From positions 20,753-84,752 of the forward strand of contig CAKZKU010000227.1 in the NCBI GenBank assembly GCA_937124545.1: a stretch of 64,000 nt of DNA, given 5' to 3'. Under the pieces are notes generated by a model. That model ran no database searches. It saw only the letters and a program-made list of their open reading frames with translations, and had not been told where the DNA came from. Source of the DNA: an uncultured Microbacteriaceae bacterium. GTDB lineage: Bacteria > Actinomycetota > Actinomycetes > Actinomycetales > Microbacteriaceae. The position numbers were made by a program, and so were the translations under genes. Every line of letters starts with the position of its first letter. Position 1 is the stretch's first letter. This document shows positions 44,360 through 56,554 of this stretch, piece by piece.

Positions 44360-44611
44360 GGGGGCTAAGCCGATACCCTGGGAAAGTCCGCAACGCGGAT
44401 GTATAACCAAATATGGCTCTCCACGGAGTAGGTGGGTAAGGAGCTGGTCACCGGTGGTGGTCTACTGTCCCAGACAGTGCACTTCTACTGTTGGCCAGAA
44501 TGAGGCCCTCACACGTGTGTGGCATATCTTCATGCCTGCTCTCTCGCGGATCGCCGCCATTACCGGTAACACTGCCGGCAATGTTTGCTGAATGAAGGAG
44601 AAGTGACCTTA
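44360..44611 (+). promoter_or_regulatory. pnp leader (position of the Actino-pnp RNA motif)
   Basis: Between the rpsO terminator and pnp lies about 250 nt without a gene. GATACCCTGGG (44372-44382) is a probable -10 region. The RNA shows TCCGC-AAC-GCGGA (44387-44399), ACTGTC-CCA-GACAGT (44464-44478), and a CATTACCGG/CCGGCAATG pairing (about 44558-44583, one mismatch) just before the AAGGAG site. The location and lineage match the described Actino-pnp leader motif; a covariance-model search would decide. Such leaders control PNPase through RNase III or self-cleavage. Confidence 0.5.
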
Positions 44612-46846
44612 ATGGAAGGTCCAGAAATTAAATTCGCCGAAACCGTTCTCGATAACGGTGCTTTCGGTAAGCGCACTGTGCGCTTCGAAACGGGTCGTTT
44701 GGCCCAGCAAGCCCAGGGAGCGGTTGCCGCATACCTGGATGAGGACACCATGTTGCTCTCGGCAACCAGTGCCTCGAAGAATGCCCGGGAAGGCTTTGAC
44801 TTCTTCCCGTTGACCGTTGACGTGGAAGAGCGCTCGTATGCTGCGGGCAAGATTCCCGGCTCGTTCTTCCGCCGTGAGGGTCGCCCCTCCACAGACGCCA
44901 TCCTGGTGTGCCGTCTGATTGACCGGCCGTTGCGTCCGTCGTTTGTTGATGGACTTCGCAACGAGGTGCAGATTGTCATCACTGTGCTCTCAATGGCACC
45001 CGATGAGTTCTATGACGCCCTCGCCATCAACGCTGCTTCGGCGTCCACCCAGATTTCGGGCCTGCCCTTCAGCGGTCCCATCGCTGCGGTGCGCTTGGCT
45101 CTGATCGGTGACCAGTGGGTTGCCTTCCCCAAGCACAGCCAGCTGGCGGAAGCTGTCTTCGACATCGTTGTGGCGGGCCGCGTGGTCACCATGCCCGATG
45201 GCTCCGAAGATGTCGCCATCATGATGGTCGAAGCAGAAGCCACCGAGGTGAGCTGGGAGCTCATCCAGGGCGGCGCCACCAAGCCCAGCGAAGAAGTTGT
45301 TGCGCAGGGTCTGGAAGCGGCAAAGCCCTTCCTCAAGCAGCTGGTCGAGGCTCAGCAGAAGCTCGCCGACCAGTCCGCTAAGGAAATTGAAAACTACCCC
45401 GTCTTCGCGGACTACACACCCGAGGTGTTGGCAGCGGTTGATGCTGAGGCGGCCGCCAAACTGGCGAGCGTCTACCAGATCGCTGACAAGAAGGAACGCC
45501 AGGCTGCGGATGACGAACTGAAGTCCGCTGTGAAGGACGCTATTGCCGCGCAGGTCGAGGCAGGCACCCTTCCCGCAGGCTCCGACGCGATGGTCTCTGC
45601 CGCCTACAAGTCGGTGACTAAGCGCGTCATGCGCACCCGCGTTCTCGCAGAGGGCATCCGTATTGATGGACGCGGTGGGTCTGACCTGCGCGTCATCGAC
45701 GCTGAGGTGGACATCATTCCTCGCGTTCACGGTTCCGCACTGTTCCAGCGCGGTGAAACCCAGATCATGGGTGTCACCACACTGAACATGTTGAAGATGG
45801 AGCAGCAGATTGACTCGTTGAACCCTGTGACGAGCAAGCGCTACATGCACCACTACAACTTCCCGCCCTACTCGACCGGTGAAACGGGCCGTGTGGGCAC
45901 CCCCAAGCGTCGTGAGATTGGTCACGGCTTCCTTGCGGAGCGTGCTTTGGTGCCGGTGCTGCCTTCTCGTGAAGAGTTCCCGTATGCCATCCGTCAGGTT
46001 TCGGAAGCATTGAGCTCCAATGGGTCGACCTCTATGGGTTCCGTGTGTGCTTCGACGCTGTCGATGCTCAACGCCGGTGTGCCCCTGAAGGCTCCGGTTG
46101 CGGGTATCGCGATGGGCCTGATTTCCGATGAGGTTGATGGCGAGATGCGTTACGCAGCTCTGACCGACATTCTCGGTGCGGAAGATGCCCTGGGTGACAT
46201 GGACTTCAAGGTGGCCGGTACCACCGAGTTCGTCACGGCGATTCAGCTCGACACGAAGCTCGACGGTATTCCCGCGAGCGTCTTGGCCGGTGCGTTGACA
46301 CAGGCCAAGGATGCGCGACTGCACATCCTTGAGGTCATGAACGAAGCAATCGACTCCCCGGATGAGATGGCTCCGACCGCACCTCGCGTGATCACCGTGA
46401 ACATTCCTGCCGACAAGATCGGTGAGCTGATTGGACCCAAGGGTAAAACCATCAACTCGATTCAGGATGAGACCGGTGCGCAGATCTCGATTGACGATGA
46501 CGGCACAGTCTTCATTGGTGCTGTCGACGGGGAGAGCGCTGAAGCAGCGCGCACCCGGGTCAACGCGATTGCCAACCCCGTGAACCCCGAGGTGGGGGAG
46601 CAGTACCTGGGAACGGTCGTCAAGATCGCCGCCTTCGGTGCCTTCATCTCTCTGGTTCCCGGCAAGGACGGCCTGCTGCACATCTCTGAGGTGCGCAAGC
46701 TGGCCGGCGGCAAACGAGTCGACGATGTCGAAGACGTTCTGTCGGTGGGTCAGAAAGTCCTGGTGGAAATCTCCAAGATTGATGACCGTGGCAAGCTCTC
46801 CCTCAGCCCCGTGGTGGCAGAGGACGGCGAAGCCGCAGCCGAGTAA
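44612..46846 (+). CDS. pnp: Polyribonucleotide nucleotidyltransferase (PNPase)
   Basis: This is a phosphorolytic 3'-5' exoribonuclease of the RNA decay machinery. The 744 residues contain two RNase PH domains (first: [42 protein letters not shown]; second: [66 protein letters not shown]), then KH ([25 protein letters not shown]) and S1 ([28 protein letters not shown]). ATG 44612 has AAGGAG 9 nt upstream. The usual downstream M16 protease gene is displaced by the rhodopsin insertion. Confidence 0.98.
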   Translation: MEGPEIKFAETVLDNGAFGKRTVRFETGRLAQQAQGAVAAYLDEDTMLLSATSASKNAREGFDFFPLTVDVEERSYAAGKIPGSFFRREGRPSTDAILVCRLIDRPLRPSFVDGLRNEVQIVITVLSMAPDEFYDALAINAASASTQISGLPFSGPIAAVRLALIGDQWVAFPKHSQLAEAVFDIVVAGRVVTMPDGSEDVAIMMVEAEATEVSWELIQGGATKPSEEVVAQGLEAAKPFLKQLVEAQQKLADQSAKEIENYPVFADYTPEVLAAVDAEAAAKLASVYQIADKKERQAADDELKSAVKDAIAAQVEAGTLPAGSDAMVSAAYKSVTKRVMRTRVLAEGIRIDGRGGSDLRVIDAEVDIIPRVHGSALFQRGETQIMGVTTLNMLKMEQQIDSLNPVTSKRYMHHYNFPPYSTGETGRVGTPKRREIGHGFLAERALVPVLPSREEFPYAIRQVSEALSSNGSTSMGSVCASTLSMLNAGVPLKAPVAGIAMGLISDEVDGEMRYAALTDILGAEDALGDMDFKVAGTTEFVTAIQLDTKLDGIPASVLAGALTQAKDARLHILEVMNEAIDSPDEMAPTAPRVITVNIPADKIGELIGPKGKTINSIQDETGAQISIDDDGTVFIGAVDGESAEAARTRVNAIANPVNPEVGEQYLGTVVKIAAFGAFISLVPGKDGLLHISEVRKLAGGKRVDDVEDVLSVGQKVLVEISKIDDRGKLSLSPVVAEDGEAAAE

Positions 46847-46855
46847 TAAATGCTC

Positions 46856-46895
46856 CGAAGACCCGGCCCCTGAGGGGGTCGGGTCTTCGTGCGTT
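46856..46895 (+). terminator. Terminator after pnp
   Basis: CGAAGACCCG (46856-46865) pairs with CGGGTCTTCG (46880-46889), with an inner CCCC-TGA-GGGG stem. A weak T-containing tail follows. Confidence 0.85.
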
Positions 46896-47197
46896 AACCT
46901 TCAACCACGCCACGACGCTTCCCGCCCGGACAAAAATAGGCCATTCGGCTAATTTTTGCTGATTTACCATGGATGAAAACGGGATTGAGGTACTTTTTCT
47001 GCCCTCTATTTACCGGGCATTCAGGAAAATTTCAGCCAAAATAGGGTGTTTATGTAGCAAAAAAGTGCGCCCAGGGGTAGCGTGTGGGGGCTGGTGAGCA
47101 TCCTTGATACTCACTGCATAGAGGACAATTCCTCGACCACCCGCCGACGGGTCCGTCGCGCCGACGGGCGGTGTTAAGAATCATGAAAGGGAGAATC
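46896..47197 (+). promoter_or_regulatory. AT-rich upstream region and leader of the rhodopsin gene
   Basis: About 300 bp without a gene. 46930-47070 is clearly richer in A/T than the rest of the window. TTGAGG (46985-46990), a 16-bp spacer and TATTTA (47007-47012) form the best sigma-70-like promoter I can see here; TAGCGT (47078-47083) is an alternative -10. The GAAAATTTC near-palindrome (about 47022-47030) could be an operator. Just before the ribosome site, CGCCGACGGG occurs twice (47142-47151 and 47159-47168) around CCGTCG, permitting alternative hairpins. AAAGGGAGA (47187-47195 region) is the ribosome site. Confidence 0.4.
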
Positions 47198-47908
47198 ATG
47201 GATCTGCTTGTGATCACGCAGGCGTTCTTTATGCTCGGATTTGTCGCAATGGCGGCAGGTACGGTCTACTTCGTTCTCGAACGAGGCGACCTGAAGCCCG
47301 AGCACCGGATTGCCGCAACCTACGCGGGAATCATTACCTTCATCGCAGCCATCATGTACTGGGTCATGACCGACATCGTCGGCTTCTTTGACCGGTCCAT
47401 GGCCTCTGGAGCGGAAATCGGCGCAACGATGCCTTTCCGTTACATTGACTGGCTGTTGACCACCCCACTGCTTTTGGTGGAGTTCGGTTTGATCGTTGCT
47501 ATTGCCGGCGCAGCCAGCAAGGGCTTCGTGACCCGCATCGTTATCGCTGACATCATCATGATCGTCACCGGTTACCTTGGCGAGGTCGGAACCGAGGGTG
47601 AAGTATCCACGTGGATTTGGTTCCTCATCTCCAGCGCCGCCTGGGTCTACATCGTTTACGCGGTGTTCCAGGTCAAGCTCGATGGCATGCCAGACTACGC
47701 AGCAAACGCTGTCCGCATCATGCGCCGCTTCGTCATGCTCGGTTGGGCAATTTACCCAATCGGTACGGCAACCGAAGAGTTCATGAAGCTCAGCGGTGCT
47801 GACGTGAGCAACGCTGTTGCAATTGCCGCGATTGTGTACGTCATTGCTGACGTGCTCAACAAGGTTGGTTTCGGTATGGTCGCTGTTTCGGCAGCAAAGA
47901 AGGCCTAG
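47198..47908 (+). CDS. Proteorhodopsin-like light-driven proton pump
   Basis: This is a seven-helix retinal protein of 236 residues. The helix C signature RYIDWLLTTPLLLVEF gives Asp84 (proton acceptor), Thr88 and Glu95 (proton donor), the DTE triplet of outward proton pumps. Lys222 in IADVLNKVGFG is the retinal Schiff-base lysine, with Asp218 as second counterion. Leu92 at the spectral tuning site predicts green absorption. By hand alignment, Met53 replaces the proteorhodopsin helix B histidine, and the B-C loop is about 9 residues longer. GYLGEVG resembles proteorhodopsin more than actinorhodopsin. ATG 47198 is chosen over GTG 47171 for the GGGAGA site. No carotenoid or blh gene is nearby. 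It lies between pnp and the M16 protease. Confidence 0.93.
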   Translation: MDLLVITQAFFMLGFVAMAAGTVYFVLERGDLKPEHRIAATYAGIITFIAAIMYWVMTDIVGFFDRSMASGAEIGATMPFRYIDWLLTTPLLLVEFGLIVAIAGAASKGFVTRIVIADIIMIVTGYLGEVGTEGEVSTWIWFLISSAAWVYIVYAVFQVKLDGMPDYAANAVRIMRRFVMLGWAIYPIGTATEEFMKLSGADVSNAVAIAAIVYVIADVLNKVGFGMVAVSAAKKA

Positions 47909-47926
47909 TCCTTCCCTACCAAACCC

Positions 47927-47965
47927 AGAAGGCCCGGAGCTTTGCTCCGGGCCTTCTGCCTTTAG
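47927..47965 (+). terminator. Terminator after the rhodopsin gene
   Basis: AGAAGGCCCGGAGC (47927-47940) pairs perfectly with GCTCCGGGCCTTCT (47944-47957) around TTT, followed by GCCTTTAG. With the pnp terminator upstream, it isolates the rhodopsin as a single-gene transcript. Confidence 0.92.
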
Positions 47966-47997
47966 TGCACAGTCAAAAGCGCTAGTGTGAGGGCGCC

Positions 47998-49362
47998 ATG
48001 TCACCCGCTGTCAATTTTGATCTGACCACTCCGGAACTCTCCTTCACCGCCAGTGGGGACGCGATTGTCTCCCGTACCGTTCACCACAGCGGTGTGCGAA
48101 TCCTCACTGAAGAAGTCCCCGGAGCGCTGTCTGCCTCCGTGGGTTTCTGGATCGCCGTCGGGTCGCGAGATGAAGACACGGTTGCCTACGGCTCCACCCA
48201 CTTTCTCGAGCACCTGTTGTTCAAGGGCACCACCACGCGTAGCGCGCTGGATATTGCCGTGGCTTTCGACGAGGTCGGGGGCGAACACAACGCCATGACG
48301 GCGAAAGAACACACCTGCTACTACGCAAAGGTGCAGGACCACGATCTGGGCATGGCTATTGATGTGCTCGCCGATATGGTGGTGGACTCTGTGCTGGACC
48401 CGCATGAGTTTGATGTGGAGCGCACCGTCATCCTGGAAGAGTTGGCGATGGCCGATGACGATCCCAGCGATGTCGCCCACGAGCGTGTGATGGAAACCGT
48501 TCTTGGCTCACACGTCCTCGGACGACCCATTGGCGGCAACCCCGAAACCATCAAAGCGGCCACCCGGGATTCGGTGATGGCCCACTATCAGCGCTACTAC
48601 ACGCCATCAGAGCTTGTCGTCACGGCCGCGGGGGGACTTTCTCATGAGGTTGTCGTCGCTCGCGTGCTCAGCGCTCTTGAAGCTTCCGGGTGGGATATGT
48701 CCACCCGCTCCGATCCGGCCCCACGGCGCTCCAGCGAACCCGCCGCACTGGAGGTCGCAGCGCGAGGTCTTACCGTGACCAGGCCGCTGGAGCAGGCCGT
48801 CGTGGCGCTCGCCACTCCGGGCCTTCGCGCCAGCGATGAGAGACGCCACGCTTTCGCAGTGATGTCCCAGGTCCTCGGTGGCGGCATGTCTTCCAGGCTT
48901 TTCCAGGAGGTTCGCGAGAAGCGGGGGCTCGCCTATTCGGTGTATTCCTACGGCGCCAGTTATGCCGACGCGGGTGTGTTTGGCATGGCTGGGGGAACTT
49001 CACCGGGCAGTGCCCACGAAGTCGCCACGGTGATGAAGGACGAGCTATTTCGAATGGCTGATTCGGGCATTACCGCAGACGAGCTCACCCGAACGATTGG
49101 GAGCGTTGCGGGAGGATCCGCGCTGGCTCTCGAAAACAGTGATGCGCGCATGATTCGCTTGGGTCGTGCCGAGTTGAACACCGGAGAGTTTGTGGACCGC
49201 GATGAGGGCCTTGCCCGGCTTTCTCAGGTGACCCGCGAAGCGGTGCAATCCATGGCCGAAGACTTAGCTAACGGGCCACTCTCTGCGGTGGTTGTCGGTG
49301 CGGTACCCGAGGGGATGGCAGAGAGCCTTACCGAGCAGCCTCGTGTCGCCACGGGGCGCTAA
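47998..49362 (+). CDS. M16-family zinc peptidase (processing-protease type)
   Basis: The 454 residues have the inverted zinc motif H68FLEH72 in STHFLEHLLFKGTT, followed by the distal Glu in the FDVERTVILEEL region. The mitochondrial-processing-peptidase-like flow is FDEVGGEHNAMTAKEHTCYYAKV, GRPIGGNPETI, and GGGMSSRLFQEVREKRGLAYSVYSY in the second half. In actinobacteria this gene normally follows pnp directly. TAGTGT (47983-47988) lies 9 nt before the ATG, with no ribosome site, so translation is leaderless-like but not with the usual 6-nt spacing. Confidence 0.94.
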   Translation: MSPAVNFDLTTPELSFTASGDAIVSRTVHHSGVRILTEEVPGALSASVGFWIAVGSRDEDTVAYGSTHFLEHLLFKGTTTRSALDIAVAFDEVGGEHNAMTAKEHTCYYAKVQDHDLGMAIDVLADMVVDSVLDPHEFDVERTVILEELAMADDDPSDVAHERVMETVLGSHVLGRPIGGNPETIKAATRDSVMAHYQRYYTPSELVVTAAGGLSHEVVVARVLSALEASGWDMSTRSDPAPRRSSEPAALEVAARGLTVTRPLEQAVVALATPGLRASDERRHAFAVMSQVLGGGMSSRLFQEVREKRGLAYSVYSYGASYADAGVFGMAGGTSPGSAHEVATVMKDELFRMADSGITADELTRTIGSVAGGSALALENSDARMIRLGRAELNTGEFVDRDEGLARLSQVTREAVQSMAEDLANGPLSAVVVGAVPEGMAESLTEQPRVATGR

Positions 49363-49381
49363 AGCGAGGGTGTGACGACAG

Positions 49382-49984
49382 ATGTCTCGATACCTGTATT
49401 TGGTCCGCCACGGTGAGCAAGTGGACGCGGAATTCGGCCTTCCCGAGGGACCACTCAGCGAAAAGGGTCTCCAGCAAGCTCAGCTTGTGGCCAGACGCCT
49501 CCGCGATGTTCCCTTTGACGCTGCCTACACTTCACCCCTGCAGCGCGCGGTGGAAACCGCGGAGGCCATCACCACGGAATTGGGCCGAGAAGCAGCTACA
49601 CAAAGCGCATTGTTGATGGACTGTGTCCCCGGCGGCGTGACCCCGGATATGCCCGCCGCCTTTGAAGGGTTCTTTGGCGGGTTCACCCCCGAGGAGCTGG
49701 CCGCCGGTGAGGCACAAATGTCGGACGCCATTGCCGAGTGGTTTGCCCGTTCCAGTGAGGATCGACACGAACTGCTGATCACCCACAACTTTGTGATCGC
49801 CTGGTTCGTTCGCGAAGCTCTCGGCGCGGAAGCCTGGCGCTGGATCGGACTTAACCAAGCGAACGCTGGTCTCACCATCATCCGAGTGCGAACGGCGAAA
49901 CCCCCGGTGTTGATTACTCATAACGACGTTGGTCACCTTCCGCGTAACCTGCGCACAGGTCTTCCCCAAGACCTCGCCATTTAG
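49382..49984 (+). CDS. Histidine phosphatase superfamily protein
   Basis: The 200-residue protein starts with YLYLVRHGEQVDAEFGLPEG, the RHG phospho-histidine motif. It continues PLSEKGLQQAQLVARRL, YTSPLQRAVETAEAI, and the second-half LLITHNFVIAWFV with the catalytic His. This is a phosphoglycerate mutase-like phosphatase of unknown substrate. GAGGGTG upstream could be a ribosome site. The stop lies 35 nt before ligA. Confidence 0.88.
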   Translation: MSRYLYLVRHGEQVDAEFGLPEGPLSEKGLQQAQLVARRLRDVPFDAAYTSPLQRAVETAEAITTELGREAATQSALLMDCVPGGVTPDMPAAFEGFFGGFTPEELAAGEAQMSDAIAEWFARSSEDRHELLITHNFVIAWFVREALGAEAWRWIGLNQANAGLTIIRVRTAKPPVLITHNDVGHLPRNLRTGLPQDLAI

Positions 49985-50010
49985 GGGTTCTGATCGCTTA
50001 CCCCGCCTAA

Positions 50011-52239
<2,229 letters not shown>

Positions 52240-52264
52240 ACTGGTGTCTCACCAAAGGAGATAC

Positions 52265-52564
52265 ATGCCCGACATGACCCCCGAGGCGATCCGCCACCTC
52301 GCATCGCTGTCACGAATTGCCCTCAGCGACGAGGAAATTACCCGCCTCAGCGGTGAACTTCCAGCAATCGTGAGCGCTGTTGAGGCCGTGCAAAAGGTCG
52401 CCGGAGACGATGTGGTGCCCACTTCGCACCCCATTCCCCTGGGCAACGTGTTTCGTGAAGACATTGTCGGAACTCCACTCACCACTGAGCAGGCTCTGGA
52501 AGGGGCGCCCGACCACGATGGCTCCCGTTTCCGGGTGAGCGCCATCTTGGGAGAGGAACAGTGA
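52265..52564 (+). CDS. gatC: Aspartyl/glutamyl-tRNA amidotransferase subunit C
   Basis: The 99-residue subunit wraps around GatA and stabilises the complex. It shows [31 protein letters not shown], and the C-terminal LREDIV-like [32 protein letters not shown] 52265 is chosen because AAAGGAGA is 4 nt upstream; ATG 52274 is a shorter option. Its stop overlaps the gatA GTG by 4 nt. Confidence 0.93.
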   Translation: MPDMTPEAIRHLASLSRIALSDEEITRLSGELPAIVSAVEAVQKVAGDDVVPTSHPIPLGNVFREDIVGTPLTTEQALEGAPDHDGSRFRVSAILGEEQ

Positions 52565-54066
52565 GCGAACTTATTTCGATGCGCGCCTCGGCGGCATCGA
52601 AAGCGCTCCAGGACGGCTCGCTTTCGAGCGTTGAGCTCACGCAAGCTCACCTCGACCGGATGGACGCCACCGAGGGTGCGCTGGGTGCTTTTCTCGCGCG
52701 CTCCGCCAATGCCTTGGAGGCCGCCGCGAGCATTGACCAGCGTCGCGCTGCTGGTGAGAGCCTGTCACCCCTGGCTGGGGTGCCCATCGCCATCAAAGAT
52801 GTGCTGTGCACGACAGACATGGTGACCACGGCGGGCTCCCGCATCTTGGAAGGGTGGACACCGCCCTATGACGCCACTGTGGTGTCCAAGCTTCGCGAAG
52901 CAGGAATGGTGGCGCTGGGTAAAACCAACATGGATGAATTTGCCATGGGCTCCTCCACCGAGCATTCGGGCTATCACCCCACGCACAACCCGTGGGATCC
53001 CACCGTCGCCCCGGGGGGTTCCGGAGGCGGCTCGGCAGCGGCTGTCGCCGCGAAGCAAGCGCCCCTTGCTGTCGGTAGCGACACCGGAGGATCCATTCGC
53101 CAACCGGCCTCGTTCACCGGAACCGTGGGAGTGAAGCCCACCTACGGCGGTGTCAGCCGTTACGGCGTGATCGCCCTGGCTTCCTCGCTGGATCAGGTGG
53201 GCCCGGTCTCTCGAACCGTTCTGGACTCCGCCTTGCTGCACGATGTCATCACTGGGCATGACCCCAGGGATGCGACCAGCATCCCCACTCCCTGGGTCAG
53301 CATGGCGGCAGCCGCCGAGCGCGGCGCTCGTGCAGAAACCCTGACCGGCGTTCGGGTGGGTGTGGTCAGCGAATTACTGGGAGAGGGAATTTCCCCCGCG
53401 GTTCGCCAACGCTTTGACGAGGCGGTGGAGCTGCTCACGCAGCAGGGTGCTGAGGTTGTTGAGGTGAACATGCCGCATTGCGAATACGCTGTGGCCGCCT
53501 ACTACCTGATTTTGCCGGCAGAAGCTTCCAGTAATCTCGCCAAGTTTGATTCCGTGCGTTTTGGTTTGCGCGTGACGCCAGAGGGCAACCCGACCGTCGA
53601 GGACGTCATGTCCGCCACCCGCGATGCCGGCTTCGGTGATGAGGTGAAGCGCCGCATCATTTTGGGGACCTACGCCCTCAGTGCTGGCTACTACGACGCC
53701 TACTACGGTTCCGCGCAGAAAGTTCGCACCCTGATTCAACAAGATTTTGCCCAGGCTTTCGAAAAAGTTGATGTTTTGATCTCACCCTCCACCCCGACCA
53801 CAGCATTCCCGCTGGGGGCGAAGATGGAAGACCCGCTGGCAATGTGGGCGGGCGATGTCACCACCATCCCGGTCAACCTCGCGGGAATCCCCGGAATGTC
53901 GCTTCCCATGGGGCTCAGCGCGGAGGATGGTCTACCGGTTGGTCTTCAAGTGATGGCCCCCGCCTATCAGGACGCGAGGCTCTATGAGGTGGGAGCGACG
54001 ATCGAGCGGCTGTTTGAAGAGCGCGATGGGTACCTGGTGTCCGAGCGCGTTCCGGAGGTGAAGTAA
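52561..54066 (+). CDS. gatA: Aspartyl/glutamyl-tRNA amidotransferase subunit A
   Basis: This amidase subunit releases ammonia from glutamine for the transamidation of misacylated tRNA. The 501 residues include the catalytic Lys in [12 protein letters not shown] and the cis-Ser/Ser pair in [56 protein letters not shown] follows, and [14 protein letters not shown] appears later. The system replaces, or supplements, a missing glutaminyl- or asparaginyl-tRNA synthetase. The GTG start overlaps gatC, and gatB follows after 2 nt. Confidence 0.97.
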   Translation: MSELISMRASAASKALQDGSLSSVELTQAHLDRMDATEGALGAFLARSANALEAAASIDQRRAAGESLSPLAGVPIAIKDVLCTTDMVTTAGSRILEGWTPPYDATVVSKLREAGMVALGKTNMDEFAMGSSTEHSGYHPTHNPWDPTVAPGGSGGGSAAAVAAKQAPLAVGSDTGGSIRQPASFTGTVGVKPTYGGVSRYGVIALASSLDQVGPVSRTVLDSALLHDVITGHDPRDATSIPTPWVSMAAAAERGARAETLTGVRVGVVSELLGEGISPAVRQRFDEAVELLTQQGAEVVEVNMPHCEYAVAAYYLILPAEASSNLAKFDSVRFGLRVTPEGNPTVEDVMSATRDAGFGDEVKRRIILGTYALSAGYYDAYYGSAQKVRTLIQQDFAQAFEKVDVLISPSTPTTAFPLGAKMEDPLAMWAGDVTTIPVNLAGIPGMSLPMGLSAEDGLPVGLQVMAPAYQDARLYEVGATIERLFEERDGYLVSERVPEVK

Positions 54067-54068
54067 TC

Positions 54069-55589
54069 ATGGCTCAGCCTGAACTGATGGATTTCGATCA
54101 AGCCCTGGAAATGTTTGAGCCCGTGGTGGGCTTTGAAGTCCACGTGGAGCTCTCCACCGCCACCAAAATGTTTTCTGACGCCCCGAACCCGGCGGCGATG
54201 GATGAAGCCCAGATCGCACCGAACACCTGCATCACACCGTTGTGTCTGGGATTGCCCGGCAGTCTGCCGGTCGTGAACAAGACAGCGGTGGAATACAGCA
54301 TTTCATTGGGGCTAGCGCTGGGGTGCGACATCGCCCCGGTGTCACGTTTTGCGCGCAAGAACTACTACTACCCAGATTTGGCGAAGAACTACCAGATCAG
54401 CCAGTACGACGAACCCATTGCGTTCGAAGGGTCTGTGTCCGTCGAACTCGATGATGGAACCCTCATCGATGTGCCGATCGAGCGGGCCCACATGGAAGAA
54501 GACGCCGGAAAACTCACCCACGTGGGCGGAGCCACCGGTCGCATCCAAGGGGCTGAGTATTCACTCGTTGACTACAACCGGGCGGGTGTGCCGCTGGTGG
54601 AAATCGTCACCAAGCCCATTGAGGGCGCTGAGCACCGGGCCGGGGAACTAGGCCGCGCCTACGTCTCGACCATTCGCGACATGGTGCGAAGCCTGGGGAT
54701 TTCCCATGCGCGCATGGAGCGAGGCAACCTGCGCTGTGACGCGAACGTGTCCCTGCGCCCCCGTGGTTCTGCCGCCTATGGCACACGCACCGAAACCAAG
54801 AACGTGAACTCGTTCCGATCCATCGAGCGGGCCGTCCGGTACGAAATTCAACGCCAGGCCCACATTTTGGCCTCCGGTGGTTCCATCACGCAGGAAACCC
54901 GGCACTGGCACGAAGACACCGGTGTTACGTCACCGGGTCGCCCCAAGAGCGACGCGGATGACTACCGGTATTTCCCGGAACCGGATTTGTTGCCGGTCGA
55001 GGCAACATCAGAGCTGGTGGACTCGCTGCGAGCGCAGCTACCGGAGCAGCCTGTCGAAATGCGACGCCGCCTACGCGCCGAGTGGGGGTTCTCCGATGTG
55101 GACTTCCAAGCGATCGTCAACGCTGGTTTGTTGGGGGAGATGCACGAGACGGTTTCCTTAGGTGTCTCTGCCACCGCTGCGCGTAAGTGGTGGATGGGAG
55201 AGCTCAGCAGGCTCGCTAACGACCAGGGTGTGGAACCCGGGGCGATTGCGAGCGCCGAAGATGTGAAAGCGCTGCAGACCCTGGTGGATGACGGGCGCCT
55301 CACCGACAAACTGGCGAGAGAGGTGCTCGGCGCCATGGTTGCCGGTGAAGGAACGCCGGAGGAGATTGTTGCCGCCCGCGGTCTTGAAGTGGTCTCCGAT
55401 GATGGTGCACTGTTGGCCGCCATTGATGAAGCCCTGGCTGCTCAACCCGATGTGCTCGGCAAAATTCGCGAAGGCAAAACGCAGGCCGCAGGCGCCATTA
55501 TCGGGGCCGTGATGAAAGCGATGCGCGGCCAAGCCGATGCGGCGCGGGTGCAAGCTCTCGTGATCGAGCGGGCACAAACAGACGCTTAG
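54069..55589 (+). CDS. gatB: Aspartyl/glutamyl-tRNA amidotransferase subunit B
   Basis: This kinase-amidase partner binds the tRNA and activates Glu or Asp with ATP. The 506 residues have [88 protein letters not shown], and [16 protein letters not shown]. The C-terminal YqeY-like tail ([31 protein letters not shown]) contacts tRNA. The ATG follows gatA by 2 nt. The 3' end overlaps the convergent hydrolase by 4 nt. Confidence 0.97.
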   Translation: MAQPELMDFDQALEMFEPVVGFEVHVELSTATKMFSDAPNPAAMDEAQIAPNTCITPLCLGLPGSLPVVNKTAVEYSISLGLALGCDIAPVSRFARKNYYYPDLAKNYQISQYDEPIAFEGSVSVELDDGTLIDVPIERAHMEEDAGKLTHVGGATGRIQGAEYSLVDYNRAGVPLVEIVTKPIEGAEHRAGELGRAYVSTIRDMVRSLGISHARMERGNLRCDANVSLRPRGSAAYGTRTETKNVNSFRSIERAVRYEIQRQAHILASGGSITQETRHWHEDTGVTSPGRPKSDADDYRYFPEPDLLPVEATSELVDSLRAQLPEQPVEMRRRLRAEWGFSDVDFQAIVNAGLLGEMHETVSLGVSATAARKWWMGELSRLANDQGVEPGAIASAEDVKALQTLVDDGRLTDKLAREVLGAMVAGEGTPEEIVAARGLEVVSDDGALLAAIDEALAAQPDVLGKIREGKTQAAGAIIGAVMKAMRGQADAARVQALVIERAQTDA

Positions 55590-56344
55590 TCGGCTCGAAA
55601 CAACGGGGAGAGCGCCTCGGTAAGTGCGGCAAACCCCTCCGCTTTGCTGATGCTTGCCTCACCGTCGCCTGATTGTGGGCCATAAGCGCCAAAAGACGCG
55701 TGGTTTGCCCCCTCAATCACCTGTTCCTCGGCTGCCGATGGCAACAGTGTGCGGGCCTCTGCGACCGCAGTCAGGTCGGTCAGGTCATCTCGATCACCCA
55801 GGAGTTGAAGGACCTCGAGGTTCGTTGCGGAGAGATCGTTGGCACAGAAACTTGCGAGCAAAACCAGACCCTGGAGGGACTCTTCCTCAGCGACCATGCA
55901 CGCTTTGACACCACCCAGAGAGTGCCCACCCACCCACCAGTCGGTGACGGTGGGGGCGGTCGCAGTGGCGTCCGCTAGGGGAGTGACATCAAACAGCGCC
56001 ATGTTGAACAGCGGTTCAATAATCACCACGGTGAGGCCATCCGCAACCAGTTCCCGGAATGCTGGCAGGTAGGCGTAGGGGTCCACTTTTGCTCCCGGGT
56101 AGAAGACCATTCCGGTCGTGGACTCCGCATTAGCCGGGGCAGCGGTGATTATCCCGTCAGAAAGCGACACAGCAATGCGGTCATCGGCAAAAGCTGCGTC
56201 AACAGCTGCGCGATCAGCGGGCAGGACAATGTGGAACCAGGTGAGAAAGGTCACGATGGTGACCAACAGTGCGGTGACGGCGGACCAGCCGGTGATACGA
56301 ATACGCCGAATCACGAGACGGGAGGTTTTTCGGGCCTGGCTCAT
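55586..56344 (-). CDS. Membrane-anchored alpha/beta-hydrolase
   Basis: The 252-residue protein has a basic N-terminus and one membrane anchor ([23 protein letters not shown]). The extracytoplasmic hydrolase domain has [20 protein letters not shown], the nucleophile elbow [24 protein letters not shown] and the late [13 protein letters not shown] with the catalytic His. The order matches the Abhydrolase_5 group. The substrate is unknown. ATG 56344 is used; no ribosome site is clear. It converges with gatB. Confidence 0.82.
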   Translation of the reverse strand: MSQARKTSRLVIRRIRITGWSAVTALLVTIVTFLTWFHIVLPADRAAVDAAFADDRIAVSLSDGIITAAPANAESTTGMVFYPGAKVDPYAYLPAFRELVADGLTVVIIEPLFNMALFDVTPLADATATAPTVTDWWVGGHSLGGVKACMVAEEESLQGLVLLASFCANDLSATNLEVLQLLGDRDDLTDLTAVAEARTLLPSAAEEQVIEGANHASFGAYGPQSGDGEASISKAEGFAALTEALSPLFRAD

Positions 56345-56380
56345 CCGGTGGCGCTTTCGATATGGAATACTGGGGGGACC

Positions 56381-56554
56381 ATGAACATTGTCATCGTAGT
56401 TGTTACGTCTGTTATCTTCCTTGCATCGTTTCCGATGTTCACCTACTCGTTCGTGGTTCCCGAAGTTTTCGCTCCCTGGCTCTTTGCTGCGGGGGTTTTG
56501 ACGGCCTGTGCCGCCTTCGCGATCCCGATGGTCTTTCTGGGTCGACGCCGCTAG
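56381..56554 (+). CDS. Small two-helix membrane protein
   Basis: The 57-residue product, MNIVIVVVTSVIFLASFPMF...PWLFAAGVLTACAAFAIPMVFLGRRR, has two predicted membrane helices and a positive C-terminus. I do not recognise it. The ATG follows a possible -10 (AATACT, about 56366-56371) by 9 nt, as at the M16 gene, so it may be leaderless. It lies between two minus-strand genes, divergent from the hydrolase and overlapping the 3' end of the FBP gene by 4 nt. A chance ORF is possible. Confidence 0.5.
   Translation: MNIVIVVVTSVIFLASFPMFTYSFVVPEVFAPWLFAAGVLTACAAFAIPMVFLGRRR

Noticed and set aside
44990..46681. 563-codon open frame antisense to pnp
   Set aside because: It lies entirely within a certain pnp gene, has His/Arg/Gly-rich low-complexity composition and no start signal; this is expected from high-GC codon use.
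47171..47197. Upstream GTG as start of the rhodopsin
   Set aside because: The ribosome site GGGAGA lies between this GTG and ATG 47198, and the extra residues are not part of helix A.
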